DNA from: Porphyrobacter sp. UBA7686
Lineage (GTDB): Bacteria > Pseudomonadota > Alphaproteobacteria > Sphingomonadales > Sphingomonadaceae
Direction of reading: 5' to 3'
Assembly (NCBI GenBank): GCA_002482865.1
Contig: DLGU01000181.1
Coordinates: 1-9,090 of the forward strand
DNA length: 9,090 bases
The notes beneath the pieces are model-generated. The model was not told the origin of the DNA and ran no database searches. It saw only the letters and a program-made list of their open reading frames with translations. A program made the translations under genes and the position numbers. Within the stretch, counting starts at the first letter, position 1; every line of letters starts with the position of its first letter. Below are positions 1-8,168 of the stretch, piece after piece.

Positions 1-2049
1 TCCTCGCTGTTCCTGCCCCCGCAGGCGAGCCGCGCGTGGATCGATCTCGATGCCGACCGGCGCCGGCTGTCAGCCGTGCGCTTGCTCGCCAGCGCGACGA
101 TCGAGGAAGAAGCGCAGGCGATCGCACTGCTGGTGCGTGAGGCGCTGGAGCAGCCGGAAAAGCGCATCGCCGTGATCACCGCCAATCGCGGATTGGCGCG
201 GCGAGTGGCGCAGCATTGTGAACGGTGGAACATCGCGGCGGATGACTCCGCTGGTCGCCCACTGGCGCTGACTCCGGCGGGACGGTTGTTCGGCTTGCTG
301 GCGGAGGTGGCAGCGAACGGCCCCGATCCGGCCAATCTTGTCGCCGCTTTCGGACATCCCCTGATGCGTGGGCACGATGGCGAGGCACGACGCGATTGGC
401 TCAAAGGCCTTCGTGCCTTCGACCGCCGCTTGCGCGGGCCAGCGCCAGCCCCTGGTATGGAGCCATTGCGCAAGGCCGCCGCCAAAGCAGAGGTCGCCGA
501 GTGGTGGGCCGAAGCGGAAGGTTTGCTCGCGCCGTTGCTCGACTGGCCGCGCGAGATTGCCTTGGCCGACGCGCTGACCCGGCTCGCGGACGCTGCGGAG
601 GGTTTTGCCCAGACGCTGGTGTGGGAGCGAGAAGATGGACGCGCGCTCGGCACCATGATCGAGGAATTGCGCGGGCAGGCCGAGGCGGCAGGCACGCTGG
701 TCGAGACTGCCGATCTGGCCGGTATCTTGCGCGATGCGATGGAGGCGGTGGCGGTGCGTCCCGGCTATGGCGGTCATCCGCGCGTCGCGATCTATGGCTT
801 GCTCGAATCCCGTATGGCGCGGGCTGATCTAGTAATTTGCGGCGGGTTGAACGAAGGCTCTTGGCCGCAACCGCCCGGAGCCGACGCGCTGCTGGCGCCA
901 GCCATCCTGCGCGCGCTCGGCGTGCCGGGGGCGGAATTCCGTATTGGCCTCGCCGCGCATGACCTAGCGGGCGCAATGGGCGCGCCCGAGGTCGTACTCA
1001 GCCGTAGCCTGCGCGATGCCGAGGGGCCGACGCTGCCTTCGCGCTTCTTGCTGCGGGTCGAGGCACTGCTCGGCGATGATCTCGACAAGGAGCACCGTGA
1101 GCGCGCGATCCCGGCGCTGCTGCCGCATCTCGACCGCCTGCGGCCGCCCGCGCCCGAATATCCGCGCCCGGCGCCCGATCCTTCGCCCGCCATGCGCGAC
1201 GTGCCGATCAAAGTGACTGCGCTCGACCGGCTGCTGGGCGATCCCTACCAGTTCTACGCGCAGGCGATCCTTGACCTGCGCCAGTTGCAACCACTGGCCG
1301 CCGATCCGTTCAGCGATCCGGCGCTGCGCGGCACGTTGGTGCATGATCTCCTCGACAAGTGGCACAGGGCTAAGGCGAGCGATCCGGGCCTTGCGCTTGC
1401 CCCCTTTGCCGCCGCCTATTTTGAACGCGAGCGCGTCCACCCGCTGTTCCGCGCGCTGTGGCAACCGCGCCTGATCGCCGCGCTTGAGCGGTTCGAGCAA
1501 TGGATCGCCGCAGATGCCGCCGAAAAGGGCCGCACGGTGCTCGCGACCGAGATTTCGGGTGAGATGGTGTTTGACGGTGTCACGGTTATGGGCCGCGCGG
1601 ACCGGATCGACCGGTTGGCGGACGGGACGCTGGGAATTGTCGATTACAAGACCGGCACGGTGCCGTCGAAACAGCAGGTCGAGAAAGGCTTTGCGCTGCA
1701 ACTCGGGCTGCTTGGGCTGATTGCGCAAGCCGGTGGATTTGCGAAGGAAGGCCTCCCGGCGGGTGCGGCGACTAATTTCGAATACTGGTCGTTCGGCAAG
1801 AAGGATGACAGTTTCGGCAAGCGCCAGAGCCCGATGAAGCTCTCCACGCGTGAGAGCGGTTTGCCTCCCGAGGAATTCCTCCCGCATCACGTCAAGAAGC
1901 TGAGCGAGGCGATCCGTCTATTCATCAAGGGCAGCAAGCCCTTCATCGCGCGCGAGAACCCCGATTACAAAGGCTACAACGAATACGACCAGCTGATGCG
2001 GTTGGAGGAATGGGCGATCCGCCTGACCGATCCGGAGCCCACGTCATGA
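1..2049 (+). CDS. addB: AddB, double-strand break repair helicase-nuclease subunit (5' truncated by window edge)
   Basis: This is the C-terminal 682 residues of AddB, partner of AddA in the heterodimer that unwinds and resects double-strand DNA ends in the cytoplasm. The frame is open from base 1, so the true start lies upstream; the GTG at 76 is only an internal Val. Alphaproteobacterial AddB is usually about 1000 residues, so roughly 300 are missing. The middle has the inactivated-helicase segment typical of the family (ICGGLNEGSWP, around 835-870). The C-terminus is a RecB-type nuclease domain: GTLVHDLL (His codon 1342), GRADRIDR (Asp codon 1600) and VDYKTG (Asp 1642, Lys 1648), a complete metal-binding set. 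No cysteine occurs in the nuclease part, so the iron-sulphur cluster of Bacillus-type AddB appears absent. The stop overlaps the addA start by 4 nt, implying coupled translation. Identity is very likely; its helicase-fold N-terminus cannot be judged here. Confidence 0.95.
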   Translation, partial: SSLFLPPQASRAWIDLDADRRRLSAVRLLASATIEEEAQAIALLVREALEQPEKRIAVITANRGLARRVAQHCERWNIAADDSAGRPLALTPAGRLFGLLAEVAANGPDPANLVAAFGHPLMRGHDGEARRDWLKGLRAFDRRLRGPAPAPGMEPLRKAAAKAEVAEWWAEAEGLLAPLLDWPREIALADALTRLADAAEGFAQTLVWEREDGRALGTMIEELRGQAEAAGTLVETADLAGILRDAMEAVAVRPGYGGHPRVAIYGLLESRMARADLVICGGLNEGSWPQPPGADALLAPAILRALGVPGAEFRIGLAAHDLAGAMGAPEVVLSRSLRDAEGPTLPSRFLLRVEALLGDDLDKEHRERAIPALLPHLDRLRPPAPEYPRPAPDPSPAMRDVPIKVTALDRLLGDPYQFYAQAILDLRQLQPLAADPFSDPALRGTLVHDLLDKWHRAKASDPGLALAPFAAAYFERERVHPLFRALWQPRLIAALERFEQWIAADAAEKGRTVLATEISGEMVFDGVTVMGRADRIDRLADGTLGIVDYKTGTVPSKQQVEKGFALQLGLLGLIAQAGGFAKEGLPAGAATNFEYWSFGKKDDSFGKRQSPMKLSTRESGLPPEEFLPHHVKKLSEAIRLFIKGSKPFIARENPDYKGYNEYDQLMRLEEWAIRLTDPEPTS
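2034..2037 (+). promoter_or_regulatory. Ribosome binding site deciding the addA start
   Basis: GGAG lies 8 nt before the ATG at 2046, inside the end of addB. The earlier in-frame ATG at 2010 has GGAGG only 1 nt upstream, too close to work, and would add 12 residues (MGDPPDRSGAHV) that read as addB sequence in another frame. This favours 2046. Confidence 0.7.
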
Positions 2050-5000
2050 GCGGCGGAAGTGGCCTCGTCTTCCCGTTGATGGATAACCAGCTGCTGGCAG
2101 CGGACCCGGAGGACAATGTCTGGCTTTCGGCCTCTGCGGGGACAGGCAAGACGCAGGTGCTGTCTGCGCGCGTGCTCAGGCTGCTGCTGCGCGAGGATGT
2201 GGCGCCGTCGCAGATCCTCTGCCTCACCTTCACAAAAGCGAGCGCGGCCGAGATGGCGAACCGCATCAATGCGGTGCTGGCGCGATGGGTGCGGCTGCCG
2301 TCTGTTACCTTGGCGAAGGAGCTCGGCTATCTCGGTGCGGACATCGGCCCCGCCACGCAGGAACGTGCGCGCAGCCTGTTTGCGAGCGTACTCGATTGCC
2401 CCGGCGGCGGCCTCCGCATCGACACCATCCACGCCTTCGCGCAGTTCCTGATCGGTAACTTCCCCGAGGAAGCGGGCCTCGCCCCCGGCACGCGGGTGCT
2501 GGATGATCGCAGTCGCGAACTGCTGAGCCGCGAAGTGCTGACTGATCTGTTTGAAGAGGCCGAGCGCACCAATGACGTTCGGGTGCTCGACGGCATCGAA
2601 CTGTTCACGACGCGCAAAGACCCGGCCGCGCTCCACAAGTGGCTGATGCGCGCCGCCGAGGCGCAGGACATGTGGCAAGGGCCATCCGGTTGGCAATCGC
2701 CGATGGCCGGGCGGGTGCGTCAGACACTCGGCATTCCCGCCGACGCGGACGAAGCTTGGGCGAGCGAACCTCTGCATCCTGATATCTTCCCGGATGATGA
2801 GCTTACCGCGATGCTGCCCGCGCTTGATGGCTGGAAGGCCAAGACCGGGCAGGAGGCCGCCGCCTTTATACGGCAGTGGCTGACATTGGATCTGGCGCAC
2901 CGGGTCGCTGAGGTAGGGCAGTACCGCAAGACGATCCTCAAGGCCGACGGAACCCCGCGCAAGATGGACGGGGCGGCCAAGATTGAACCCACCTTGCCCG
3001 ATTGGCAGGAGGATATTGCCGAGGCGCTGACGCTTTACGAAGACCGCCGCTCGCTTCTCGCCTGCGCCGAAATCGTTACCTCGGCGCTCGAAATAGGGCG
3101 CGCCTTCGCTGTCCGCTGGGAGGCTCGCAAGGCGCGCGAGGGACTGCTCGATTTCTCCGACCTGATCCGTAAAGCCGCCGCTTTGCTCGACCGGTCCGAG
3201 GCGGCGGATTGGATCCGCTACAAGCTCGACCGTCATTTCGATCACATCCTGATCGACGAAGCGCAGGACACCAACCGCAGCCAGTGGGACATCGTCGAAG
3301 CGCTGATCGACGACTTTTTCAGCGGCGAAGGCGCGCGTGGGGACAAGCTGCGCACCATCTTCACCGTGGGTGATTACAAGCAGGCGATCTTCGGCTTTCA
3401 GGGCACCAGTCCCGAAAATTTTGCCCGTGCCAAGCAGCGGGTTCACGGGCGTATCACCGCCGCACAGCAGGGCATTCGGCAGGGCCGCGTCAATCGCCGG
3501 GAGCCGGGCTGGCAGGATCTCGACCTCGGCCATTCGTTCCGCACCGCTGATATCGTGCTCGGCTTCGTCAACCGCATGATTGCGATGCTGGGCTTTGCCG
3601 AGTTCGGGTTGGACAAGGAACCGGCGCCCCATGTCGGGGCCCAGCGTCCCGGCCTTGTCACGTTGTGGCCGCCTGTCGCACCGAAGCAGGGCGAGGCGCA
3701 GGACGACGAAGACGACACTGACGACAGCGAGAGCCGCGACTGGTTGCCCCGTCACGACACGCTGCTGGCGGAACGCATCGCCAATCAGGTCCAGCGCTGG
3801 CTAACCGACAATCCTTTTGTGCTCGCGAAGGGCACTCGCCGCCATGCGCAGGCCGGCGACATTATGGTGCTCGTGCGTCAGAGAAAGGAACTCGCCGCGC
3901 AGATCGTTGCTAAGCTCTATGCGCGCGGCGTCCCGGTGGCGGGGGTCGACCGGCTGCGGCTCGGTGCGCCGCTGGTGGTAAAGGATGTGCTCGCCGCCTT
4001 GCGCTTTGCCGCGCAACCGCAAGACGATCTGAGCCTTGCCAACCTGCTCGCCTCGCCGCTGGTGGGGTGGTGCCAGGATGACATCCTCGCCTACGTGCCG
4101 CGGCCCGAGAAGGTGCGGCTGTGGGATCATCTGAAGCGCAAGGACGCACCGCCTGACGTTGCCGCAACGGCGGAGAAGCTGAGAGACCTGCTGCGCCGCG
4201 CCGATTACCAGACTCCGCAGGCGTTGATCGCATGGCTGCTGACCGGCGAGTGGCAGGGGCGAGCGCGGCTTGTCGAACGGCTCGGGGCCGAGGCCAATGA
4301 TCCTCTCGACGAGCTGATCAACGCTGCTTTCGCCTATGAGGCCGAGTATTGGCCGAGCCTGTCGGGCTTCCTCGCATGGTTCGATGCCGGAACGGGCGAC
4401 CTGAAGCGCGATTCCGACAGCGCCTCCGGGCAGGTGCGGGTGATGACGGTGCATGGCTCCAAAGGGCTTCAGGCGCCGATCGTCATCCTCGCTGATGCCA
4501 CCGGCGCGCCGGGGGAGGCGGGTGATCTTGCGCTGGATGATGATCCGCTCGGCCAGATGGGTGATCGCAAGCGCGAAGTGCCGCTCCCGCCGCTCGGCAA
4601 GGACGAGAAGAAGGGCAGGATCGCCGAGGCCGAGGAGGCTAAGAAGGCAGCGCTTTTGCAGGAGCATTGGCGCTTGCTTTATGTGGCGCTGACCCGCGCG
4701 GAGGAGGCGTTGTTCATCGGCGGATCGCTCAACAAGAACGAGGCCAAGAAGGGCGTACCCCACGACGACAGCTGGTACGCCCGCCTCGCGCCGCTGTTCG
4801 AGGGTGAGGAGATCACCGATCCGGTCTGGCACTGGCGCAAGGAATGGGGAGAGCGCGCCGAGCCGCTGGTGCCGGAGGATGCCACCACCGATGCAACCGC
4901 GCCGCCCGCGCTGCCACGCTGGGTGACCACACCGATTGGCCCCGAACCCCGCCCACCGCGCCCGCTGGCACCGTCGAGCGCGGGCGAGGAAGGCGGGGCC

Positions 5001-5570
5001 GCACCGCCGCTCCCGCCCGAAGCCGCGCGCCATGCGGCCCGGCGAGGCAGCCTGATCCACACGCTGCTCGAACGGCTGCCCGATGTCGCAGAGGCTGACC
5101 GCGAGGCTGCGGCGCGTGGCTGGCTCGAACGGCAGGCGGGCGATCTCGACGCCGAGCTTCGGGATGAGATGCTGGCGGCCGCTCTGGCCGTGTTCGATCA
5201 CCCGCAGTTCGCTGCGATCTTCTCCCCCCACGCGCTCGCGGAAGTGCCGCTCGCTGCAACGGTCGACGGCGTGGTCGTGGCGGGCACGGTTGACCGGCTG
5301 TTGATCGAGCAGACCCACATCACGGTGGTCGATTTCAAGACCACCCGCCGCCCGCCTTCCAGCGCCGCCAGCATCCCGGTGGCAACCCTCAGGCAGATGG
5401 CGGCCTATGTCGCCGCGCTGGAGGTGATCTATCCGGGCCGCGAAGTGCGCGCGGGCGTGCTCTACACCCATGCCCCGGTGCTGTTCGACCTGCCCCGCGC
5501 AACGCTCGCAGCGCACAAGAACGCGTTGCAGACCGCGCAGCAATCCTTGTTGCCGCTCGATATTGAGTGA
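2046..5570 (+). CDS. addA: AddA, ATP-dependent helicase-nuclease subunit
   Basis: AddA is the UvrD/RecB-like superfamily 1 motor of the AddAB complex, driving unwinding and carrying a second nuclease for end resection before RecA loading. The 1174-residue length fits the alphaproteobacterial family. Visible motifs in order: Q-motif NQLLA (Q15); Walker A ASAGTGKT (29-36); motif Ia around [15 protein letters not shown]; Walker B IDEAQD (403-408); motif [15 protein letters not shown] (from 442); motif IV HSFRTAD; motif [12 protein letters not shown] (His 803); motif [13 protein letters not shown] (Arg 884). A Pro/Ala-rich linker (about 935-1000) leads to the RecB-type nuclease, with [10 protein letters not shown] (His 1005), GTVDR (Asp 1083) and VVDFKT (Asp 1096, Lys 1098). 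All key residues are present, so helicase and nuclease should both be active. An acidic stretch, [10 protein letters not shown], sits at 553-562. The ATGA overlap with addB indicates one operon with coupled translation. Confidence 0.96.
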   Translation: MSGGSGLVFPLMDNQLLAADPEDNVWLSASAGTGKTQVLSARVLRLLLREDVAPSQILCLTFTKASAAEMANRINAVLARWVRLPSVTLAKELGYLGADIGPATQERARSLFASVLDCPGGGLRIDTIHAFAQFLIGNFPEEAGLAPGTRVLDDRSRELLSREVLTDLFEEAERTNDVRVLDGIELFTTRKDPAALHKWLMRAAEAQDMWQGPSGWQSPMAGRVRQTLGIPADADEAWASEPLHPDIFPDDELTAMLPALDGWKAKTGQEAAAFIRQWLTLDLAHRVAEVGQYRKTILKADGTPRKMDGAAKIEPTLPDWQEDIAEALTLYEDRRSLLACAEIVTSALEIGRAFAVRWEARKAREGLLDFSDLIRKAAALLDRSEAADWIRYKLDRHFDHILIDEAQDTNRSQWDIVEALIDDFFSGEGARGDKLRTIFTVGDYKQAIFGFQGTSPENFARAKQRVHGRITAAQQGIRQGRVNRREPGWQDLDLGHSFRTADIVLGFVNRMIAMLGFAEFGLDKEPAPHVGAQRPGLVTLWPPVAPKQGEAQDDEDDTDDSESRDWLPRHDTLLAERIANQVQRWLTDNPFVLAKGTRRHAQAGDIMVLVRQRKELAAQIVAKLYARGVPVAGVDRLRLGAPLVVKDVLAALRFAAQPQDDLSLANLLASPLVGWCQDDILAYVPRPEKVRLWDHLKRKDAPPDVAATAEKLRDLLRRADYQTPQALIAWLLTGEWQGRARLVERLGAEANDPLDELINAAFAYEAEYWPSLSGFLAWFDAGTGDLKRDSDSASGQVRVMTVHGSKGLQAPIVILADATGAPGEAGDLALDDDPLGQMGDRKREVPLPPLGKDEKKGRIAEAEEAKKAALLQEHWRLLYVALTRAEEALFIGGSLNKNEAKKGVPHDDSWYARLAPLFEGEEITDPVWHWRKEWGERAEPLVPEDATTDATAPPALPRWVTTPIGPEPRPPRPLAPSSAGEEGGAAPPLPPEAARHAARRGSLIHTLLERLPDVAEADREAAARGWLERQAGDLDAELRDEMLAAALAVFDHPQFAAIFSPHALAEVPLAATVDGVVVAGTVDRLLIEQTHITVVDFKTTRRPPSSAASIPVATLRQMAAYVAALEVIYPGREVRAGVLYTHAPVLFDLPRATLAAHKNALQTAQQSLLPLDIE

Positions 5571-5588
5571 ACAGCCCTGCGCATTAGA

Positions 5589-5618
5589 TTGCATTCACAG
5601 GACCGGCGCTCTTATGGT
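5589..5618 (+). promoter_or_regulatory. Candidate sigma-70-type promoter for trxA
   Basis: In the 70-nt gap after addA, TTGCAT (5589-5594) is followed after 18 nt by TATGGT (5613-5618). These match the -35 and -10 consensus at 3/6 and 4/6. Transcription would start near 5625, just before the ribosome binding site. The match is weak and could be chance; trxA may simply be read from the addBA operon. Confidence 0.25.
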
Positions 5619-5625
5619 CGTCGGC

Positions 5626-5632
5626 AAAGGAG
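5626..5632 (+). promoter_or_regulatory. Strong ribosome binding site deciding the trxA start
   Basis: AAAGGAG ends 8 nt before the ATG at 5641, the best Shine-Dalgarno in the window. It makes 5641 the start rather than the in-frame ATG at 5614, which would place the site inside the coding sequence. Confidence 0.8.
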
Positions 5633-5640
5633 AATTCGAA

Positions 5641-5961
5641 ATGGCGACCGTCAACGTGACCGATGCAAGCTTTCAGGCCGATGTGCTGGACAGCGACACC
5701 CCCGTGCTGGTGGATTTCTGGGCCGACTGGTGCGGTCCCTGTAAGATGATCGCGCCTGCGCTGGAAGAGATCAGCGACGAGCTCGCCGGTCAGGTGAAGA
5801 TCGCCAAGATCGACATCATGGAGAACACCGATATCGCCGCGCAGATGGGCGTCCAGTCGATCCCGCTGATGGTGCTGTTCAAGAACGGCGAAGCAGTTGC
5901 GCGCAAGCTTGGCGCAGCGCCCAAGGGGCAGCTCAAGGCCTGGCTCGAAAGCGAGCTCTGA
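5641..5961 (+). CDS. trxA: Thioredoxin
   Basis: This is a single-domain, 106-residue classical thioredoxin that reduces disulphides in cytoplasmic proteins such as ribonucleotide reductase and is itself reduced by thioredoxin reductase. The active site is WCGPC, with redox cysteines at 31 and 34. The buried Asp/Trp context FWADW precedes it, and the cis-proline is P75 in QSIPL. The glycine-rich [16 protein letters not shown] near the end is usual. There is no signal peptide or membrane segment, so it is cytoplasmic. Length matches the family (E. coli about 108). It lies 70 nt after addA on the same strand, so it may be the last gene of that transcript, have its own promoter, or both. The link to recombinational repair is positional only. 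Confidence 0.97.
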   Translation: MATVNVTDASFQADVLDSDTPVLVDFWADWCGPCKMIAPALEEISDELAGQVKIAKIDIMENTDIAAQMGVQSIPLMVLFKNGEAVARKLGAAPKGQLKAWLESEL

Positions 5962-5965
5962 CTCG

Positions 5966-6002
5966 CCAACCGGGCCTGCGCTTGCGCCTGCGGGCCTGTT
6001 GG
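5966..6002 (+). repeat. Imperfect inverted repeat just after trxA
   Basis: CCAAC (5966-5970) pairs with GTTGG (5998-6002). Inside, GGCC can pair with GGCC after a small internal loop. The octamer CGGGCCTG also occurs directly repeated at 5971-5978 and 5991-5998. It starts 5 nt after the trxA stop, so the mRNA may form a 3' stem, but no T-tract follows. It is therefore not a standard terminator. Confidence 0.35.
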
Positions 6003-6016
6003 AGACACATGAGACA

Positions 6017-6030
6017 CTGTCCAAGGACAG
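6017..6030. repeat. Short perfect inverted repeat between convergent genes
   Basis: CTGTCC (6017-6022) and GGACAG (6025-6030) are separated by AA. GAGACAC is also repeated directly at 6002-6008 and 6011-6017. The arms adjoin the A5 run that forms the T-tract of the minus-strand terminator. No function is evident. Confidence 0.3.
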
Positions 6031-6080
6031 AAAAACTGCCCCTGAACCGGCCTCCATTTCGGACGGCGTAACAGGGGCAG
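6031..6080 (-). terminator. Factor-independent terminator of the argJ-phosphatase operon
   Basis: Read on the minus strand, CTGCCCCTG (6080-6072) and CAGGGGCAG (6044-6036) form a perfect 9-bp stem, followed directly by TTTTT (6035-6031). The 27-nt loop has its own inner stem: GCC-G-TCC pairs with GGA-GGC around a GAAAT loop, with a single bulged G. It begins 65 nt past the phosphatase stop codon. On the plus strand the stem is followed by no T-run, so it should act mainly on leftward transcripts, protecting trxA-addAB from antisense reading. Confidence 0.75.
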
Positions 6081-6099
6081 GCAGGGCAGCGTTGCGGGT

Positions 6100-6111
6100 C
6101 ATGCGCGCATG
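6100..6111. repeat. 12-bp perfect palindrome
   Basis: CATGCGCGCATG is self-complementary over 12 bp and lies between the minus-strand phosphatase stop (6145) and its terminator. It could be a small structure in the 3' untranslated region. Alternating GC makes chance plausible. Confidence 0.3.
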
Positions 6112-6144
6112 GCTGGAAAACTGCGCGCGAGTAGGAAAGCTGTT

Positions 6145-6945
6145 TTAGCCCAGCACCCGCGCGACAAATTCGTCCCAGATCGCCGGGCTGGACGCGCCGA
6201 CGAGCCCCGGCTTGTCGGCCTCGTCCACCCGGTATTCGCTGCCGTCGAGCCGCGCGGCTTTGCCGCCCGCTTCGTTGAGCCACAGGATGCCCGCAGCGTG
6301 ATCCCACGCCAGCGTCCGCTTGAAGCTGGAGACGTCGTTTTCGCCCAGCGCGAGGCGGGGGTATTGTTCGGCGGCGCAACGCGGGATGTCGACCAGCGTG
6401 TAGTGCGGCGCCAGCTTGGCATCGACCATCGCCGATTGTTCGGGGGTCAGGAAAATGCGGCTGACGGCAGAGACGGGGCGATCCTGCCCGGTGGTGCGTG
6501 CCACAATCCGCTCACCATTGACGAAGGCGCCTTCGTCCGCCCGCGTGTGGCAGAAACGGTCTTTGTTCGGATCATAGATCCACCCCGCGACCGCGTGGCC
6601 CGCATCGGCCAGCGCAATGATAATCCCGAACGGCTCCTTGCCTTCCGCGAAGTTCGCCGTGCCATCGAGCGGATCGATGATCCAGCATTGGCCCGAGAGG
6701 TGGTCGAGCACGCTCTTGTCCGCGTGCACCGCCTCTTCACCTACCACCGCGACGCCGGGGGCGAGCTTAGTCAGCGCTTCGGTGAGGAAGGCTTCGACTT
6801 CGCGGTCGACGATGGTGACGGGATCGTCAGCACCCTTCATCTCGACCTCGTGCGCGGCCAGTTGGCGGAAGCGTGGCAGCATCGAGCGCTGCGCCGCAAA
6901 CCGCATCAGATCGCGGATTTCAGCGTCGAGGGCAGACAGGCTCAC
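6145..6945 (-). CDS. Inositol monophosphatase family protein (metal-dependent phosphatase)
   Basis: This is a 266-residue, Mg-dependent, lithium-sensitive-type phosphomonoesterase of the IMPase/FBPase fold, probably cytoplasmic. The metal ligands are all visible: VVGEEA (E70), WIIDPLDGTANF (D91, D94, T96) and LAWDHAAG (D215), closely matching the positions in human IMPA1 (E70, D90, D93, D220). The usual GSAA before the last motif is replaced by RCAAEQY (189-195), a variant I recall from alphaproteobacterial relatives. The start is taken as GTG at 6945, whose GTGA overlaps the argJ stop; the upstream ATG at 6999 would lie in argJ and add 18 residues unlike the family. No clear Shine-Dalgarno is present, which suits coupled translation from argJ. 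The substrate is open: inositol phosphate, histidinol phosphate (HisN type) or 3'-phosphoadenosine phosphate (CysQ type). The family call is firm; the role is not. Confidence 0.92.
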   Translation of the reverse strand: MSLSALDAEIRDLMRFAAQRSMLPRFRQLAAHEVEMKGADDPVTIVDREVEAFLTEALTKLAPGVAVVGEEAVHADKSVLDHLSGQCWIIDPLDGTANFAEGKEPFGIIIALADAGHAVAGWIYDPNKDRFCHTRADEGAFVNGERIVARTTGQDRPVSAVSRIFLTPEQSAMVDAKLAPHYTLVDIPRCAAEQYPRLALGENDVSSFKRTLAWDHAAGILWLNEAGGKAARLDGSEYRVDEADKPGLVGASSPAIWDEFVARVLG

Positions 6946-8168
6946 GAACGGTAATCCGCGTTGATGGCGATGTAGCCGTGCGTGAGATCGCAGGTCCACA
7001 CCGTGGCGCGGCCATCCCCGAGGCCGAGATCGACAGCGATGTCGATGTCCTCGCCCTTCAGATGGGCAGCGACCGGGGCTTCGTCATAGCCTTCGACCGG
7101 CAGGCCGTCGCGCGCGGCCCAGACTCCGCCGAAGGCGATCGAGAGCTTGTCACGGTCCGCCGGCTCGCCCGCCTTGCCAACTGCCATGACCACGCGGCCC
7201 CAGTTCGCATCCTCGCCCGCAATCGCGGTCTTCACCAGCGGCGAGTTCGCGATGCTCAGGCCCACGCGCCGCGCGCTGTCATCGCTGGCTGCGCCGCTCA
7301 CCCGAATGGTGATGAACTTCGCTGCGCCTTCCCCGTCTCGCACCACGAGTTGGGCAAGTTGGCGGCACACATCGGCCAGCGCCGCCGCGAAGGCATCCGC
7401 GCCGGGGCTGTCCCAGCTTTCGATCCGCGCGTTGCCTGCCTTTGCCGTGGCGAACACCATCACCGTGTCGCTGGTCGAGGTATCGCCATCGACCGTGATG
7501 CAGCTGAATGTCGCCGCATTGGCGTGCTCGAGCGCGTCTTGGAGGAAGGCTGGGGCAACGTCTGCATCAGTGAAGATATAGCCGAGCATCGTCGCCATAT
7601 CCGGCGCGATCATGCCGCTGCCCTTGATGATCCCGGCGAGCTCCACCCTCGTACCGCCCACCATTGCCGAAGCGCCTGCGCCCTTGGCGAAGGTATCGGT
7701 GGTGCCGATTGCGTTGGTCGCATCCTCCCAGCCGCAGGGCTCCGCCACCAGCGCAGCTTCGATCCCGGCACGCGCCTTGTCCTTGGGCAACGGCACGCCG
7801 ATCACCCCGGTCGAGGAGACGAACACCTCGTCCACGCCGCAGCCCAAAGCCTCACCCACCTGCGCTTGAATGGCCTCGACCGCCTCACGCCCACGCCAGC
7901 CGGTAAAGGCATTGGAGTTGCCCGCATTGACGATCAGCGCCCGCGCGCGGCCCTGCTTTACCGCTTCGCGTCCCAGTTCAACCTCGGACGAGGCACAGGC
8001 GCTCTTGGTGAAGACGCCTGCGACGCTGGTGCCCTCGCCCAGCTCAGCAAAAGTCAGGTCGCAGCGGTCCCACGTCTTGTACTGCGCACGCGCAACGCGC
8101 AGCGTGACGCCTGCGATGGCGGGCAGTTCAGGGAAGGGGCGAGCGAGGGGCGAGCGTGCGATATCCAT
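6942..8168 (-). CDS. argJ: ArgJ, glutamate N-acetyltransferase / ornithine acetyltransferase
   Basis: ArgJ transfers acetyl from N-acetylornithine to glutamate in the cyclic arginine pathway. Some members also make N-acetylglutamate from acetyl-CoA; the sequence does not decide which applies. The 408 residues match the family. The precursor is self-cleaved between Ala192 and the Thr193 nucleophile in KGSGMIAPDMATML (Thr codon at 7592-7590), giving alpha and beta chains of about 192 and 216 residues. The oxyanion-hole segment SSTGVIG is at 118-124, and NAGNSNAFTG at 81-90 is typical. The C-terminus INADYRS is the usual substrate-binding end. The ATG at 8168 has AGAGG 8 nt upstream. It is the first gene of a minus-strand operon with the phosphatase, which overlaps it by 4 nt, and is divergent from the small gene and secA. 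Confidence 0.97.
   Translation of the reverse strand: MDIARSPLARPFPELPAIAGVTLRVARAQYKTWDRCDLTFAELGEGTSVAGVFTKSACASSEVELGREAVKQGRARALIVNAGNSNAFTGWRGREAVEAIQAQVGEALGCGVDEVFVSSTGVIGVPLPKDKARAGIEAALVAEPCGWEDATNAIGTTDTFAKGAGASAMVGGTRVELAGIIKGSGMIAPDMATMLGYIFTDADVAPAFLQDALEHANAATFSCITVDGDTSTSDTVMVFATAKAGNARIESWDSPGADAFAAALADVCRQLAQLVVRDGEGAAKFITIRVSGAASDDSARRVGLSIANSPLVKTAIAGEDANWGRVVMAVGKAGEPADRDKLSIAFGGVWAARDGLPVEGYDEAPVAAHLKGEDIDIAVDLGLGDGRATVWTCDLTHGYIAINADYRS

Noticed and set aside
964..1890. 308-codon minus-strand open frame opposite addB
   Set aside because: It overlaps the conserved nuclease domain of addB and has no motif or ribosome binding site.
1974..3755. 593-codon open frame on the minus strand opposite addA
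   Set aside because: It lies wholly antisense to a gene with a full set of helicase motifs, shows no recognisable domain, and is rich in Arg/Gln/His as expected from reading a high-GC gene backwards.
3801..5594. 597-codon open frame on the minus strand opposite the 3' half of addA
   Set aside because: Same pattern of antisense shadow in high-GC DNA, with no family motif.
5470..5640. N-terminal extension of trxA starting inside addA
   Set aside because: The extension is Arg/Cys-rich out-of-frame addA sequence, and the strong ribosome binding site at 5626-5632 fixes the start at 5641.
6109..6954. 281-codon plus-strand open frame opposite the phosphatase
   Set aside because: The minus-strand protein carries all IMPase ligands; this one matches nothing.
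6946..6999. Upstream ATG at 6999 for the phosphatase
   Set aside because: It would run 58 nt into argJ and add 18 residues that do not resemble the family; the GTG at 6945 gives the classic 4-nt overlap.
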